Part shown: positions 6,450-15,060 of the stretch, piece after piece
Numbering within the stretch: position 1 is the first letter of the stretch
Layout: each line of letters begins with the position of its first letter
Assembly: GCA_018716505.1 (NCBI GenBank)
Contig: DVJW01000218.1
Span: 1-40,105 of the forward strand
DNA length: 40,105 nucleotides
Reading direction: 5' to 3'
DNA from: Candidatus Faecaligallichristensenella faecipullorum
Lineage (GTDB): Bacteria > Bacillota > Clostridia > Christensenellales > Aristaeellaceae
Made by a program: the position numbers and the translations under genes
Notes under the pieces: generated by a model
Databases searched by the model: none
Told to the model about the DNA's origin: nothing
Seen by the model: only the letters and a program-made list of their open reading frames with translations

Positions 6450-7706
6450 CTACCCCGCCGCCTCCAGCATGTTCTCGATAAAGATCCCGTATCCCATGGT
6501 GGGGTCGTTGACCAGCACATGGGTCACCGCGCCCGCCAGTTTGCCGTCCTGAAGGATGGGCGATCCGCTCATGCCCTGCACAATGCCGCCGGTCTTTTGA
6601 AGCAGCTCCTCATCCGTAATCCTTACCACCATGTTGCGTTCGGTCTGGTCGCGCTGATGGCTGATCTTGGTGATTTCGCAATCATACGCGCAAATCTCGT
6701 CCCCTTCCAAGGTGGTCAGGATCTGGGCCGCGCCCTGACGCACCTCGTCCGAACTCAACATCTCCACCCCGTTCGGAAAGAGCGGATTCTCTATGGGCTG
6801 GCTGCAGGTTCCATAGATGCCCACCTGGGTATTCTTGTCCACGCTGCCCCAGCTCTCGGCCTGATCCAAAAAGCTGCCCATGAGCTCGCCGGGCTGACCC
6901 TTTTCCCCGGGCGTAATGTGCACAACCTGGCTTTTCAGAATTTCCCCCTGGCCCACGGTGAGCTGCTGGCCGGTGTCCACGTCGGTAATCGGATGGCCCA
7001 GGGCGCCAAAGTTTCCGCTCTCCGGGTCGTAAAAGGACAAGGTGCCCACGCCCGCGGTGCTGTCCCGCACCCAAACGCCCAGCCGCCGCACGCCGTCCCT
7101 GACGTCGGTCTCGCTGGTCAGGGTCACCTGCCTCTGCTCCCCGTTGCGGGACACCGTGAGCAAAATATCCCCGGACTGATCGTTGACCAGCTGGCTGAGC
7201 TGCTCGCTGTCCGTGACCGCCTGGCCGTTGACCGCCTCGATCCAATCCCCGGCCTTGACCCCGGCCTGGCGCGCCGGGCTCTTGACCGCGCCGCCCAGAT
7301 CCGACATGCCCACCACCAGCACGCCCTTTGTGCGGATGGCCACCCCGATGGAATGGCCGCCGGGAATCAAGACCTTTCTGGGCTCCACCGAAACCTCTAT
7401 GGTGCGCATGGGCACGCCCATAAAGCTGAATTGTAAGGAAGCGTTACCTTCCTCCTGGGCGGTCAACCTGACGCCCAACCGTTCGTCGGTGGAGGAAATC
7501 ACCTGTTGATTGTCCAATATCTGGGTTTTCACGGGCAACAGAAAGTCCCATTCCCATTGTCCGCCCTCCCTCAGCCGCAAGGTATCGGGCGCGTTCGCCA
7601 CCCCCGAAGCCAACGGCAGCAGCGTGCAAACCAGAAGCACCGCCGCCAGCGCGCTCTTCAGCGCGCATCCCAACCATCCTTCCGCATCAAACCGCCTTTT
7701 CTTCAT
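6450..7706 (-). CDS. spoIVB: SpoIVB serine peptidase (S55), sporulation signalling protease
   Basis: SpoIVB is secreted from the forespore into the intermembrane space and cleaves SpoIVFA, which triggers pro-sigma-K processing in the mother cell. The 418-aa protein has one N-terminal TM/signal anchor (about residues 18-38), a PDZ domain (about 115-200, GVKAGDWIEAVNG) and the S55 peptidase domain. The likely triad is visible: His238 in GALGHPITDVDTG, Asp365 in VRITDEE and Ser380 in GIVQGMSGSP, close to the numbering in B. subtilis. The start was set at the ATG at 7706. A longer frame begins at 7742, but that codon lies inside the -10 of the forespore-type promoter. In many Bacillota spo0A follows directly; here about 4 kb of other genes intervene. 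Confidence 0.96.
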   Translation of the reverse strand: MKKRRFDAEGWLGCALKSALAAVLLVCTLLPLASGVANAPDTLRLREGGQWEWDFLLPVKTQILDNQQVISSTDERLGVRLTAQEEGNASLQFSFMGVPMRTIEVSVEPRKVLIPGGHSIGVAIRTKGVLVVGMSDLGGAVKSPARQAGVKAGDWIEAVNGQAVTDSEQLSQLVNDQSGDILLTVSRNGEQRQVTLTSETDVRDGVRRLGVWVRDSTAGVGTLSFYDPESGNFGALGHPITDVDTGQQLTVGQGEILKSQVVHITPGEKGQPGELMGSFLDQAESWGSVDKNTQVGIYGTCSQPIENPLFPNGVEMLSSDEVRQGAAQILTTLEGDEICAYDCEITKISHQRDQTERNMVVRITDEELLQKTGGIVQGMSGSPILQDGKLAGAVTHVLVNDPTMGYGIFIENMLEAAG

Positions 7707-7740
7707 AAAAACAACATCCCCTTTTCCTGCGTTCCCGTTC

Positions 7741-7769
7741 ATTTTCTCCGCGCAAAGGGGATGCTATGC
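7741..7769 (-). promoter_or_regulatory. Sigma-F/sigma-G-type forespore promoter of spoIVB
   Basis: On the minus strand GCATA (7769-7765), 15 bases, then GGAGAAAAT (7749-7741) fits the forespore sigma-F consensus GywTA-N15-GGnnAnAnT at every defined position. Transcription would begin near 7734, about 28 nt before the ATG at 7706. Confidence 0.75.
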
Positions 7770-7817
7770 TGTCAAAAGCTGCAGCGCATGGCCGCTCAAT
7801 TTCCATGCCCTGGAAGT

Positions 7818-8144
7818 TCAGTTCTCTTTTGGAATTTCAAAGGGATTGTGGCGCGCCTTTTTCATAACGACGCGGCCCTTTGGATCAAAGGGCGTTCCCT
7901 CGCTGACGAGCAGCGCCCGCTGCTCGGGGAAGGCGTCCATGGGCGCCAGGCTTCCGTCGCTTTTGACCACCCGATGGCAGGGCACCCAGTCCGGGGCGCC
8001 CTTCATGATCCTGGCCACCTGGCGGGCGGCGTTTACCTTTAAAAGCGCCGCGCCCACCGCGCCGTAGCTCATCACCTTGCCCGGGGGAATGGATTCCACC
8101 ATTCGGTACACCGCCCGGGCAAAATCTTCCGATTCGCCTTTCAT
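7818..8144 (-). CDS. MGMT-family alkyltransferase-like protein (C-terminal domain only)
   Basis: 108-aa protein equal to the DNA-binding/active-site domain of O6-alkylguanine-DNA alkyltransferases, without the N-terminal domain. It shows the IPPGKVMSYGAV helix-turn-helix region (residues 19-30), the Arg-finger stretch AARQVARIM (39-47), and PCHRVV with the acceptor Cys56. The Cys is retained, unlike Atl1-type proteins where Trp replaces it, so it may be a small suicide alkyltransferase; proteins of this size may instead only flag lesions for excision repair. The start at 8144 follows AGAGG. It lies 69 bp downstream of the lhr helicase on the same strand, suggesting a DNA-repair unit. Confidence 0.85.
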   Translation of the reverse strand: MKGESEDFARAVYRMVESIPPGKVMSYGAVGAALLKVNAARQVARIMKGAPDWVPCHRVVKSDGSLAPMDAFPEQRALLVSEGTPFDPKGRVVMKKARHNPFEIPKEN

Positions 8145-8213
8145 GGTTTCAACCTCTTCTATCCAAATGATTCGACGCGCCCGCGCCCGTCATACCTGGA
8201 AAAATCCGTCTTT

Positions 8214-11200
8214 TTACCGCCTCAGTTCCAGCACATAATCGCGCATCTCCCGAACGAATCCGGCTTCTTCCAGCGCCGGTCCCAATCCCGGATCCACCTT
8301 GCGCAAAACAATCATGCGCTTTTCCGGAAAAAGCTGGCCCATGCGCGCGCTCCGCACCAGCTGAGACAGGATCTCGCCCACGCTCTCGCTTTCAAAAACC
8401 CTGAGCGTCTCGCCCTTGCGCTCCAACACCGCGCCCACCTTGCCGCCCACCAGCGCCACCGCGCTGCCCGGCACGCAAAGAAAGCTCCGCTCCTCGCGCT
8501 CATGCTTCAAAATCCCGCCCCAGGCCTGCATGGGGTCGGCGGCGTTGAGCCAGATGGGCATGGGGTTGGGCGCCTTCAGCGCGCGCGTCACCTTTTCAAA
8601 GTCGCCCTGGCGCACAAATTGCGCCCCGGACATGCCCTTTACGAAGTATCCGCGCCGGACCCGCCCCACATATTCCCATACCCGAAGCAGCTCCAGCGCT
8701 TCGGCAAAACTCACGCCCTCCCGCGCCACGGTTTCCCGGCTTAAAATCATATACCGGTCAAAAATCCCCTCCAGCCTGTCCTCCAAACTCAGGGGCAAGA
8801 CCGGTTGAGCCAGCTCCCACCGGCCCGCCGACTGGGCGCGCACCCGCTGATGTACCCGGGCCTTCAACCCCGCCGGAGCGCTCCGCCTGCGCAGGGGCGC
8901 GAAGCTGTCGCAGCTGACCAATCCCATTTCCATCAGGCGAAGCAACAGCGGCATCACCGCCACCTCGCCCATCTGCTGGCTCAGCGCATGGCCAAAGCTG
9001 GCGCCCCGCCGCCTCAGGATTTCATACAGCCGCCGCTCCTCCGGGGTCAACTCCGCCCCGGCCTCCGGGGGCTCGGCCGTCCAATCGATCCGCCCGGCGG
9101 GATAAAAGGCCAGCCGTCCGGATTCCTCGGGCAAAATCCGCCAGATGAATTCTCCCCTGGCGATCAACTCGTCCAACATCTGCGGCCGGTATCCGGCCAC
9201 CCGCCTGGGCAGCACCGCCTCCTCCCAGGCCCTGGGCGGCAGCGCCACCCCTTCCAGGCCCTGCAAGGCCTGAACCAGCGCGTCCTCGCCGCCCATATCT
9301 CCCCTTACGGATTCGGCCAGCAGCGCGGCGTAAGCCTCGGGCGGCTGGGTCTGAACCATCTCCCGATGTTGCCTCAGCTGCAAACGCTGGGCCCGCTCAT
9401 ATATTTGGGCCGGAATATAGCCAAAATCCGCCCGAATGAGCTTGTCCTGGCCGGCCAGTTCTTCCAATAGCCCCTGGGCAAAGGCCTCGTCCCAGGCATA
9501 GCGCGCGGCCAGTTCCCCGGCCTCCATGGGGCCGTGATACCGCAGGCAGCGCATGGCCAGACGGGTCTGCGCGGCCCTGTCCCCCTGTTCCAGTGCCTTC
9601 TGATACAGCTCGCGCTCCTCGCAGGCAATCCACAGCCCGGGTTCGATATACAGCGCCCGCCCCTGCTGAAGCAGACTGTTCAGCCATTCTATGGGCGCCT
9701 CCACCTCCCCGGCCGCCAAATCCCCTTCGGCCATGAGCATCGAATGCAGCTGCCGCTCATCCGACGGGGCGCGAATGTGGGTCACGGCCTGGGCAACCTG
9801 CTCCTTTTCGGGCTTCACTCCGGCGCGCAGATCCATGAGTTCCACCTGGCTCCCCTTTTCCAACGGCTGCTCGTTGTAAAGCTCCACGCTCTCCAGAGTC
9901 TGCCTCAGGGCCAGCGCCAGGGGCGAGGGCGTGCGCACATGGCGCTCCACCGTCCGCAGCTGTCCGGATGCCATTCGTTCAAACAGATCCTCCAAGCCCG
10001 CCATATCCATCCACTGCTCCATGCAGTCGCGCACGGTTTCCAGCATCAACGGATGCTCGGGATGGGCGCACACCCGGTGCAGCGCCTCGGTGCCCCTGAT
10101 GCGCTGCACCCAAAGCGGCACCCGCCCGCTCTTGCGCACCCCCATCATCAGCGCCCGGGCCGCGTTGTATCGAAAGCTCATGGCGAACAGCGCGCTGTCC
10201 GGCAGGTTGTCCATGACCTGCCGCCGGAGGCCGCGCCGGTCTATTTTGTCCAGAAGGTTGTCGGGCAAAGGCCGCCCGCTGGGCGCATGCAGCAAAATGC
10301 CGTCGTCGTTCACATACACCCGCACCTCGCCGCCCACCGCCCGCTGGGCCGCGCTTCGAAGCAGCATGGACAGCGGCTGATTGACCGGCCTGCCGAAAAC
10401 CGAATGGACGAGCAGCTGGCTCTCCCCGGCCTGATCGCTGAAATGCTCCAAGATGATGGTGTTGTCGTCGGGCATGCCGCCCAGCGCTTCAATACAGCTT
10501 TCGATATAGCGGGCCGCGTTGAGCCGCCCATCCAAATCCAGCCCCATATGTTCCTCCAGCACCCGCAAAAGCCTGCCCGAAAAATGCGCCTGGGTGAAGC
10601 CGCGAAAGCGCGCCCCGATGCGAAGCCCGGTCTCATAGGGCCGGCCCACCCCGTCGCCCTTCCAAAATGGCGAGGGCGCGCCCACCGGGCTGATGGGTTT
10701 GACGATCACCCGGTCGCGCTCAATCTTTTCGATCTGCCAGGCAAAGGCGCCCAGCAAAAACCGGTCGCCCAGCCGGGCTTCAAACACGAACTCCTCGTCC
10801 AACTCGCCCAGGTGGGTGCCGTCGCTGAGCATGACCCGATACCAACCCCGGTCCGGTATGGTGCCTCCGCTCCTCAGGGCCAACATCCGGCTGTATTCAT
10901 CCCCGGAAACCGTTTCATGAATCCGGTCATACAGCACCCGGGGACGCGCGGGCTGATCCTCGGAATGCTCGTAATCCCCGGCCAACATGCCGAGCACTCC
11001 CATGATCTGCTCCTTGCTGATCTCCCGGTAGGGCCATGCGCCCCGAACCAAATGCAAAAGCTCGTCCACCGTCCATTCGCCCATGGCCGCCATGGACACC
11101 AAATGCTGGGCCAGGACGTCCAGACACAGCTCGGGCGGGCGAAGTTCCTCGATAAACCCCTCATTCATGGCCTGCACCGTGAGGGCGCAGTCCAATATCT

Positions 11201-12320
11201 CCCGCTGGGTGCGCGGATAAAAGCGCATCACCGAAACCTGCCCCGGGCTATGGCCCGCCCGGCCCAGGCGCTGGGTGGCCCGGGAAACCGCGTTGGGAAC
11301 GGCGATCTGGGCTACCAAATCGATCTCGCCCACGTCAATGCCCAACTCCATGGAAGAGGTGGCGCACATCATGCGCAATTGGCCGCTTTTGAGCTGCATT
11401 TCAGCTTCCAGGCGCTGCTCCTTGGAGACGCAACCGTGATGGGTACGGGCAAAGCCCTCCCCGGCCAGTTCATTGATGCCATGGGCCACCTTTTCGGCGG
11501 TGGCCCGGCCCTCGGTAAAGACCAAGGTGGTGCGCGCCCCCCGCGCCCTTTGATAGAGCGTTCTGAGCAGCGAGGGCCAGACGCTGCCCTCGGGCATGAC
11601 CTGAAAATCCTTAAGCGGCATTTCCACCTGCACATCGGTGCGCTTGCGGATTTCCGGGGCGACCACCCGCACCGTGCGCGCCGCCGGGTCGCCGGCCAAA
11701 CAATCGGCCGCGCGCTGAAGCGGGCGTATGGTGGCCGAAAGCCCCACCCGCTGAAGCTTTTTTCCGCACAGGGCGTCCAACCGCTCCAGCGAGAGCAAAA
11801 GGTGCGTGCCCCGCTTGGAATCCAAAACCGCGTGCAGCTCGTCGATAATCACCGCCTCCACCGAGCGCAACAGCGTCCGCCCGCCCTTGGAGGTCAACAT
11901 CACATACAGGGATTCCGGGGTGGTAATGAAGATGTGCGGCGGGCGGCGCATCATGCGCTGGCGCTCGGACGCCTCGGTGTCCCCGCTGCGCACCCCTATC
12001 CGAATGCCGGTCAGGTTCATCTGATCCAGCGGCCTTCTCAGATTTTTGGAAATATCGTTGCCCAGGGCCTTGAGCGGAGACAGGTACAGAACCGCTGTCT
12101 TGTCCTCCAGCGTTCCGGCCCGCTGCCGCCTGACCAGCCGGTCGATGAAGCACAAAAAGGCGGCCAGCGTCTTGCCGGTTCCGGTGGGCGCGCTGAGCAG
12201 CACGCTCTCGCCGCCGCTGATGATGGGCCAACCCGCCCGCTGGACCATGGTTGGACTGCCCACCTGCGCCTCAAACCATTGGGCGACCATGGGGTCAAAT
12301 TGTTTAAGCGCCTGATCCAT
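8214..12320 (-). CDS. Lhr-type large DEAD/DEAH-box helicase
   Basis: 1368-aa superfamily-2 helicase of the Lhr (large helicase-related) class, ATP-driven 3'-5' translocases tied to DNA repair. RecA1 motifs: SAPTGTGKT at residues 43-51, TPES at 134-137, IIDELHAV (DELH at 160-163) and GLSATI at 193-198. RecA2 follows, with VFTEGRATAEKVA, MELGIDVGEIDLVAQ and QRLGRAGH. Beyond about residue 420 come the winged-helix and Lhr-specific domains and a long C-terminal extension ending near VWEYVGRVRRGYFVKGMSGAQF. Length is near that of E. coli Lhr, so the C-terminal half is not truncated. The start at 12320 is behind GGAGGG, 18 bp after the AraC gene's stop; the alkyltransferase-like gene follows 69 bp later. 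Confidence 0.93.
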   Translation of the reverse strand: MDQALKQFDPMVAQWFEAQVGSPTMVQRAGWPIISGGESVLLSAPTGTGKTLAAFLCFIDRLVRRQRAGTLEDKTAVLYLSPLKALGNDISKNLRRPLDQMNLTGIRIGVRSGDTEASERQRMMRRPPHIFITTPESLYVMLTSKGGRTLLRSVEAVIIDELHAVLDSKRGTHLLLSLERLDALCGKKLQRVGLSATIRPLQRAADCLAGDPAARTVRVVAPEIRKRTDVQVEMPLKDFQVMPEGSVWPSLLRTLYQRARGARTTLVFTEGRATAEKVAHGINELAGEGFARTHHGCVSKEQRLEAEMQLKSGQLRMMCATSSMELGIDVGEIDLVAQIAVPNAVSRATQRLGRAGHSPGQVSVMRFYPRTQREILDCALTVQAMNEGFIEELRPPELCLDVLAQHLVSMAAMGEWTVDELLHLVRGAWPYREISKEQIMGVLGMLAGDYEHSEDQPARPRVLYDRIHETVSGDEYSRMLALRSGGTIPDRGWYRVMLSDGTHLGELDEEFVFEARLGDRFLLGAFAWQIEKIERDRVIVKPISPVGAPSPFWKGDGVGRPYETGLRIGARFRGFTQAHFSGRLLRVLEEHMGLDLDGRLNAARYIESCIEALGGMPDDNTIILEHFSDQAGESQLLVHSVFGRPVNQPLSMLLRSAAQRAVGGEVRVYVNDDGILLHAPSGRPLPDNLLDKIDRRGLRRQVMDNLPDSALFAMSFRYNAARALMMGVRKSGRVPLWVQRIRGTEALHRVCAHPEHPLMLETVRDCMEQWMDMAGLEDLFERMASGQLRTVERHVRTPSPLALALRQTLESVELYNEQPLEKGSQVELMDLRAGVKPEKEQVAQAVTHIRAPSDERQLHSMLMAEGDLAAGEVEAPIEWLNSLLQQGRALYIEPGLWIACEERELYQKALEQGDRAAQTRLAMRCLRYHGPMEAGELAARYAWDEAFAQGLLEELAGQDKLIRADFGYIPAQIYERAQRLQLRQHREMVQTQPPEAYAALLAESVRGDMGGEDALVQALQGLEGVALPPRAWEEAVLPRRVAGYRPQMLDELIARGEFIWRILPEESGRLAFYPAGRIDWTAEPPEAGAELTPEERRLYEILRRRGASFGHALSQQMGEVAVMPLLLRLMEMGLVSCDSFAPLRRRSAPAGLKARVHQRVRAQSAGRWELAQPVLPLSLEDRLEGIFDRYMILSRETVAREGVSFAEALELLRVWEYVGRVRRGYFVKGMSGAQFVRQGDFEKVTRALKAPNPMPIWLNAADPMQAWGGILKHEREERSFLCVPGSAVALVGGKVGAVLERKGETLRVFESESVGEILSQLVRSARMGQLFPEKRMIVLRKVDPGLGPALEEAGFVREMRDYVLELRR

Positions 12321-12338
12321 GCGCCATCCCTCCTTCGC

Positions 12339-13286
12339 TCATCTTCTTTCTTCCGTTTTTACGCCGGCAAACCGCTGGCGGTATTGTCTGGGGGACATGC
12401 CAAACATCTGTTTAAACCGGGTGGAAAAATAATAGGGGTTGCAAAAAGCCAGCTCCGCGCTGATCTGCTGCACGCTGAGCGCGCTGCCGGTCAACAGCTC
12501 ACAGGCGCGCATCAGCTTCATACGCCCAAAATACTGCATGGCGCTGTAGCCGGTGGCCCTTTGAAAGCACTCGTTAAAGTAATCCTTGCTCAACCCCACA
12601 TAGCCGGCAAAATCCTGAAGGGATACCGCCCGATTCAGGTTGCGCGCCATCATCTCAATGATCTGCTGGATATCCAGCCCGGATATCCTCTGTCCCCGTA
12701 TGCTTTGCCTCCGGGCGATCCATCCGGTGAGCAGACATTTGAGCAGCTGGGAGGCGTGCAGCGCCTCATACACCCCGCACCCCCGGCGCATGGCCTCAAA
12801 AACCCGGTAAAACTGTTCCACATCCCGGGAATCCTTGCCCACATACAGGCTGGGCGCATCCTCCCTGAGGCCCAGGGCCTCCATGAGCGGTCTGGCCTGC
12901 TGTCCTCGAAATCCGGCCCAGTACACGCTCCAGGGGGCCTGTTTGCTGGAGCCGTATCGATGAGGCTTGTCAGGGGGACAGACTGCAATTTCCCCGCATC
13001 CGACTTCAATCCGAAAGCCGCTCACCTCCTGATAGCCCCTTCCGCCCACGCAAAAATGCAACACATAGTCCGGAAACAGGCTGACACCCCGCCGGTCGGC
13101 CTGGTGTCCCAGGGCCTGGTCGTAAAACCCGGCGCAGGTGATCAAAAAATCCCGGCAAAGGGGATTCTGATCCAGCTCATGAACGCGCTCCCTGGGAAAA
13201 CTCAGATCCACCCGCTCATATCCTGGCTTGTCCACCCCCAGGTTTCGCTCGTCGGAAAACAGACCGCCTTCGCTCGTCCGCGCCAT
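12339..13286 (-). CDS. AraC-family transcriptional regulator (1)
   Basis: 315-aa protein with an N-terminal cupin-like sensor domain (about residues 50-130, with GCGEIAVCPPDKPHRY) and a C-terminal double helix-turn-helix (about 210-310: VSLQDFAGYVGLSKDYFNECF and ISAELAFCNPYYFSTRFKQ, ending in GMSPRQYRQRF). Such proteins usually sense a small ligand and activate a neighbouring operon. It is divergent from the URO-D-like gene at 13443 and the first gene upstream of lhr, so either could be its target. The ATG at 13286 has GAGGTG eight bases upstream. A TATAAT on the minus strand (13312-13307) is the likely -10; the -35 is weak, as expected for activator-dependent or self-regulated genes. Confidence 0.92.
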   Translation of the reverse strand: MARTSEGGLFSDERNLGVDKPGYERVDLSFPRERVHELDQNPLCRDFLITCAGFYDQALGHQADRRGVSLFPDYVLHFCVGGRGYQEVSGFRIEVGCGEIAVCPPDKPHRYGSSKQAPWSVYWAGFRGQQARPLMEALGLREDAPSLYVGKDSRDVEQFYRVFEAMRRGCGVYEALHASQLLKCLLTGWIARRQSIRGQRISGLDIQQIIEMMARNLNRAVSLQDFAGYVGLSKDYFNECFQRATGYSAMQYFGRMKLMRACELLTGSALSVQQISAELAFCNPYYFSTRFKQMFGMSPRQYRQRFAGVKTEERR

Positions 13287-13371
13287 CTGTGCTCACCTCA
13301 TTCTCTATTATAGCGGATTCCTTACAGCCTGAACAGCCGGTTTTTCCATATTTTTTCACCGGTAAGACGCA

Positions 13372-13400
13372 TGGATTCCTGGCAAAATCAGCCTTATAAT
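13372..13400 (+). promoter_or_regulatory. Promoter of URO-D-like gene 1 with weak -35
   Basis: TATAAT at 13395-13400; the -35 position (13372-13377, TGGATT) is poor. GGATTCC occurs at 13315-13321 and again at 13373-13379, a possible pair of AraC half-sites in the shared divergent region. The -10 is clear; operator sites are a guess. Confidence 0.5.
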
Positions 13401-13442
13401 GCCAAGAGAACCAAACGAATTTTGGATGGGAGGCCGGCAGAA

Positions 13443-14516
13443 ATGATGACGCCCCGGGAAAACGTATTGAGCCTGTTCCGGCGCATGGGCTGCGAAACCA
13501 TGCCCACGGATTTTTCCATGTGCCCCTCGCTGAAAGCCGCGTTTTGCGAAAAAACCAATTGCCCGCCCGATGAAATTGGTCAGCGATACGGCTCGCCCTT
13601 TGGCTATGTTCAGGATTTGAGCATTGAGCCTCAGGATGAGAATCGCTTTATGCGCTATTATGCGGAGCGCGGACTAAAGCCGGGCACGCATATCGACGCC
13701 TGGGGGGTGGCCCACGAGCCAGGCAGCGAGGCGGCCATGCACATGACCCGCATGGTGAACCCGCTGCGCGACGCCCAAAGCGTTGAGGAATTGATGGAAT
13801 ATCCCTATCCGGTGTTGATCCCGGACGATGGCCGCCAGCGCGCCCAGGTGGAATCCATCCACGCCAAGGGCCTGGCCGCCATGGGCTCCATGCAGTGCAC
13901 GATCTGGGAAACCGCCTGGTATATGCGCAGCATGGAAGGTCTGATGATGGACATGATGGACGATGGGGACATGGCTTCCGCCATTCTGGACAAGGTGACC
14001 GAAAACGCCTGCACCCGGGCGTCCAGCTTTGCCCGGGCGGGTTGTGACCTGATCTTTTTGGGCGATGACATCGGCATGCAGCGCACCCCCATGATGAGCA
14101 TGGAGCTTTACCGCCAATGGCTCAAGCCCCGTCTGGCCCAGGTCATCCGCGCGGCCCGGGCCGAAAAGCCGGATGTGATCATCCTCTACCATTCCTGCGG
14201 CTATGTGCTGCCCTTCATCGACGATTTGATCGAGGTGGGCGTGGATGTGCTCAACCCGGTTCAGCCCGAATGCATGGATTTTAAGGAGGTATTCGAGCGC
14301 TTCGGCGGCCGCATCTCCTTCCTGGGCGCCATCGGCACCCAGACCACCATGCCCTTCGGCACCCCCGAACAGGTTCGCCAGAGGGTGGAAGAGGTGCTTA
14401 CCATTGCCGGGGACAAAGGCGGCCTGCTGGCCGCGCCCACCCATCTGTTGGAACCCGAGGTGCCGGTGGAAAACGTGTTGGCGTATATCGATGCCTGCCG
14501 CCGGTTCAAGGGATAG
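13443..14516 (+). CDS. URO-D/methyltransferase-superfamily protein (1)
   Basis: 357-aa protein of the uroporphyrinogen decarboxylase superfamily, closer in layout to MtaA/CmuA-type methylcobamide methyltransferases than to HemE. A TIM-barrel pattern is visible, with GCDLIFLGDD near residue 200 and YHSCGYVLPF with His250 and Cys252, two of the usual zinc ligands. The third ligand, normally a Cys in a late GC-x-P segment, is absent: that stretch reads LLAAPTHLLEPEVP (about 328-341). The start is the ATG at 13443, nine bases after GGGAGG; the frame opens earlier at 13371 but that overlaps the -10. No corrinoid protein is encoded nearby. It is head-to-head with AraC regulator 1 and ends at a clear terminator, so it is monocistronic. 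Substrate unknown. Confidence 0.82.
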   Translation: MMTPRENVLSLFRRMGCETMPTDFSMCPSLKAAFCEKTNCPPDEIGQRYGSPFGYVQDLSIEPQDENRFMRYYAERGLKPGTHIDAWGVAHEPGSEAAMHMTRMVNPLRDAQSVEELMEYPYPVLIPDDGRQRAQVESIHAKGLAAMGSMQCTIWETAWYMRSMEGLMMDMMDDGDMASAILDKVTENACTRASSFARAGCDLIFLGDDIGMQRTPMMSMELYRQWLKPRLAQVIRAARAEKPDVIILYHSCGYVLPFIDDLIEVGVDVLNPVQPECMDFKEVFERFGGRISFLGAIGTQTTMPFGTPEQVRQRVEEVLTIAGDKGGLLAAPTHLLEPEVPVENVLAYIDACRRFKG

Positions 14517-14540
14517 TGTCATCGGGGACATAGTTTTAAA

Positions 14541-14573
14541 CAGGCGAACGGAACGCATCCGTTCGCCTGTTTT
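14541..14573 (+). terminator. Terminator of URO-D-like gene 1
   Basis: Perfect 11-bp stem CAGGCGAACGG/CCGTTCGCCTG with a 7-base loop, followed by TTTT. It lies 24 bp past the stop and abuts the convergent gene's stop codon. Confidence 0.9.
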
Positions 14574-14574
14574 G

Positions 14575-14979
14575 TCATTTCCCCAGAAGTCTTGAGGGTT
14601 TACGCTTGCTGAGGGCAAAGGCCTCGGCCTGCCTGAGCCAAGAAAGCAGCTCCTCATCCAGTTCTCCCGCACTGCCGATTAAAATGTGATGGGTCCACCG
14701 TCCGGGATAGGGCTGGCTGACATCGCGTATGCGCGGGCTTTGGATGGGCCGGTCCAACCCTAAGGATATGAGCAGCGCCTCGTTTCTGCGCGCGGCCTGC
14801 CTGGGCAGGGAAATATAGAAAAACGTCCGGCTGTCCCCCAGATTGATCATGGTTTTCCCGACCTTTAAAACATGAAGTCCGGGAAACTCAGCCCGCAACC
14901 GTTCCATGATTTGGTTAAACAGCACTGCGGACCGCGTGTTGTTCCCGAAAAATATCGCCAAAAGCGCCTGTTCCTCCAT
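14575..14979 (-). CDS. DUF5655-like protein
   Basis: 134-aa cytoplasmic protein. The core contains FFYISLPRQA (about residues 53-62), an ISLGL segment, SPRIRDVSQPYPGRWTHHILI (about 81-101) and LDEELLSWLRQAEAFA, a pattern I associate with DUF5655. The function of the family is not established. The ATG at 14979 follows GGGGTGCTGGGGC, a loose ribosome-binding site. It is convergent with URO-D-like gene 1 and downstream of URO-D-like gene 2 on the same strand, but a terminator separates it from the latter, so it probably has its own promoter between 14980 and 15003. Confidence 0.75.
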   Translation of the reverse strand: MEEQALLAIFFGNNTRSAVLFNQIMERLRAEFPGLHVLKVGKTMINLGDSRTFFYISLPRQAARRNEALLISLGLDRPIQSPRIRDVSQPYPGRWTHHILIGSAGELDEELLSWLRQAEAFALSKRKPSRLLGK

Positions 14980-15003
14980 GCCCCAGCACCCCTTTCATAG
15001 CAC

Positions 15004-15037
15004 AAAACCGCCGGGGAGAAGCGCTCCGCCCCGGCGG
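15004..15037 (-). terminator. Terminator of URO-D-like gene 2
   Basis: Minus-strand stem CCGCCGGGG/CCCCGGCGG (15037-15029 with 15016-15008) and a 12-base loop, followed by TTTTGTG. It lies 23 bp past the stop. Confidence 0.9.
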
Positions 15038-15060
15038 TTTATAAAATATGATCCTTAAAT

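Noticed and set aside
7707-7742. Longer SpoIVB start at 7742
   Set aside because: That ATG lies inside the forespore-type -10 element, so it would not be transcribed from that promoter.
9534-13313. Plus-strand open frame of 1259 codons antisense to lhr and the AraC gene
   Set aside because: It has no ribosome-binding site or recognisable domains, and it spans two clearly real minus-strand genes. Long antisense frames are expected in GC-rich genes with biased third positions.
13371-13442. Longer start for URO-D-like protein 1 at 13371
   Set aside because: The extra 24 residues do not resemble the family, and the TATAAT promoter box sits inside them.
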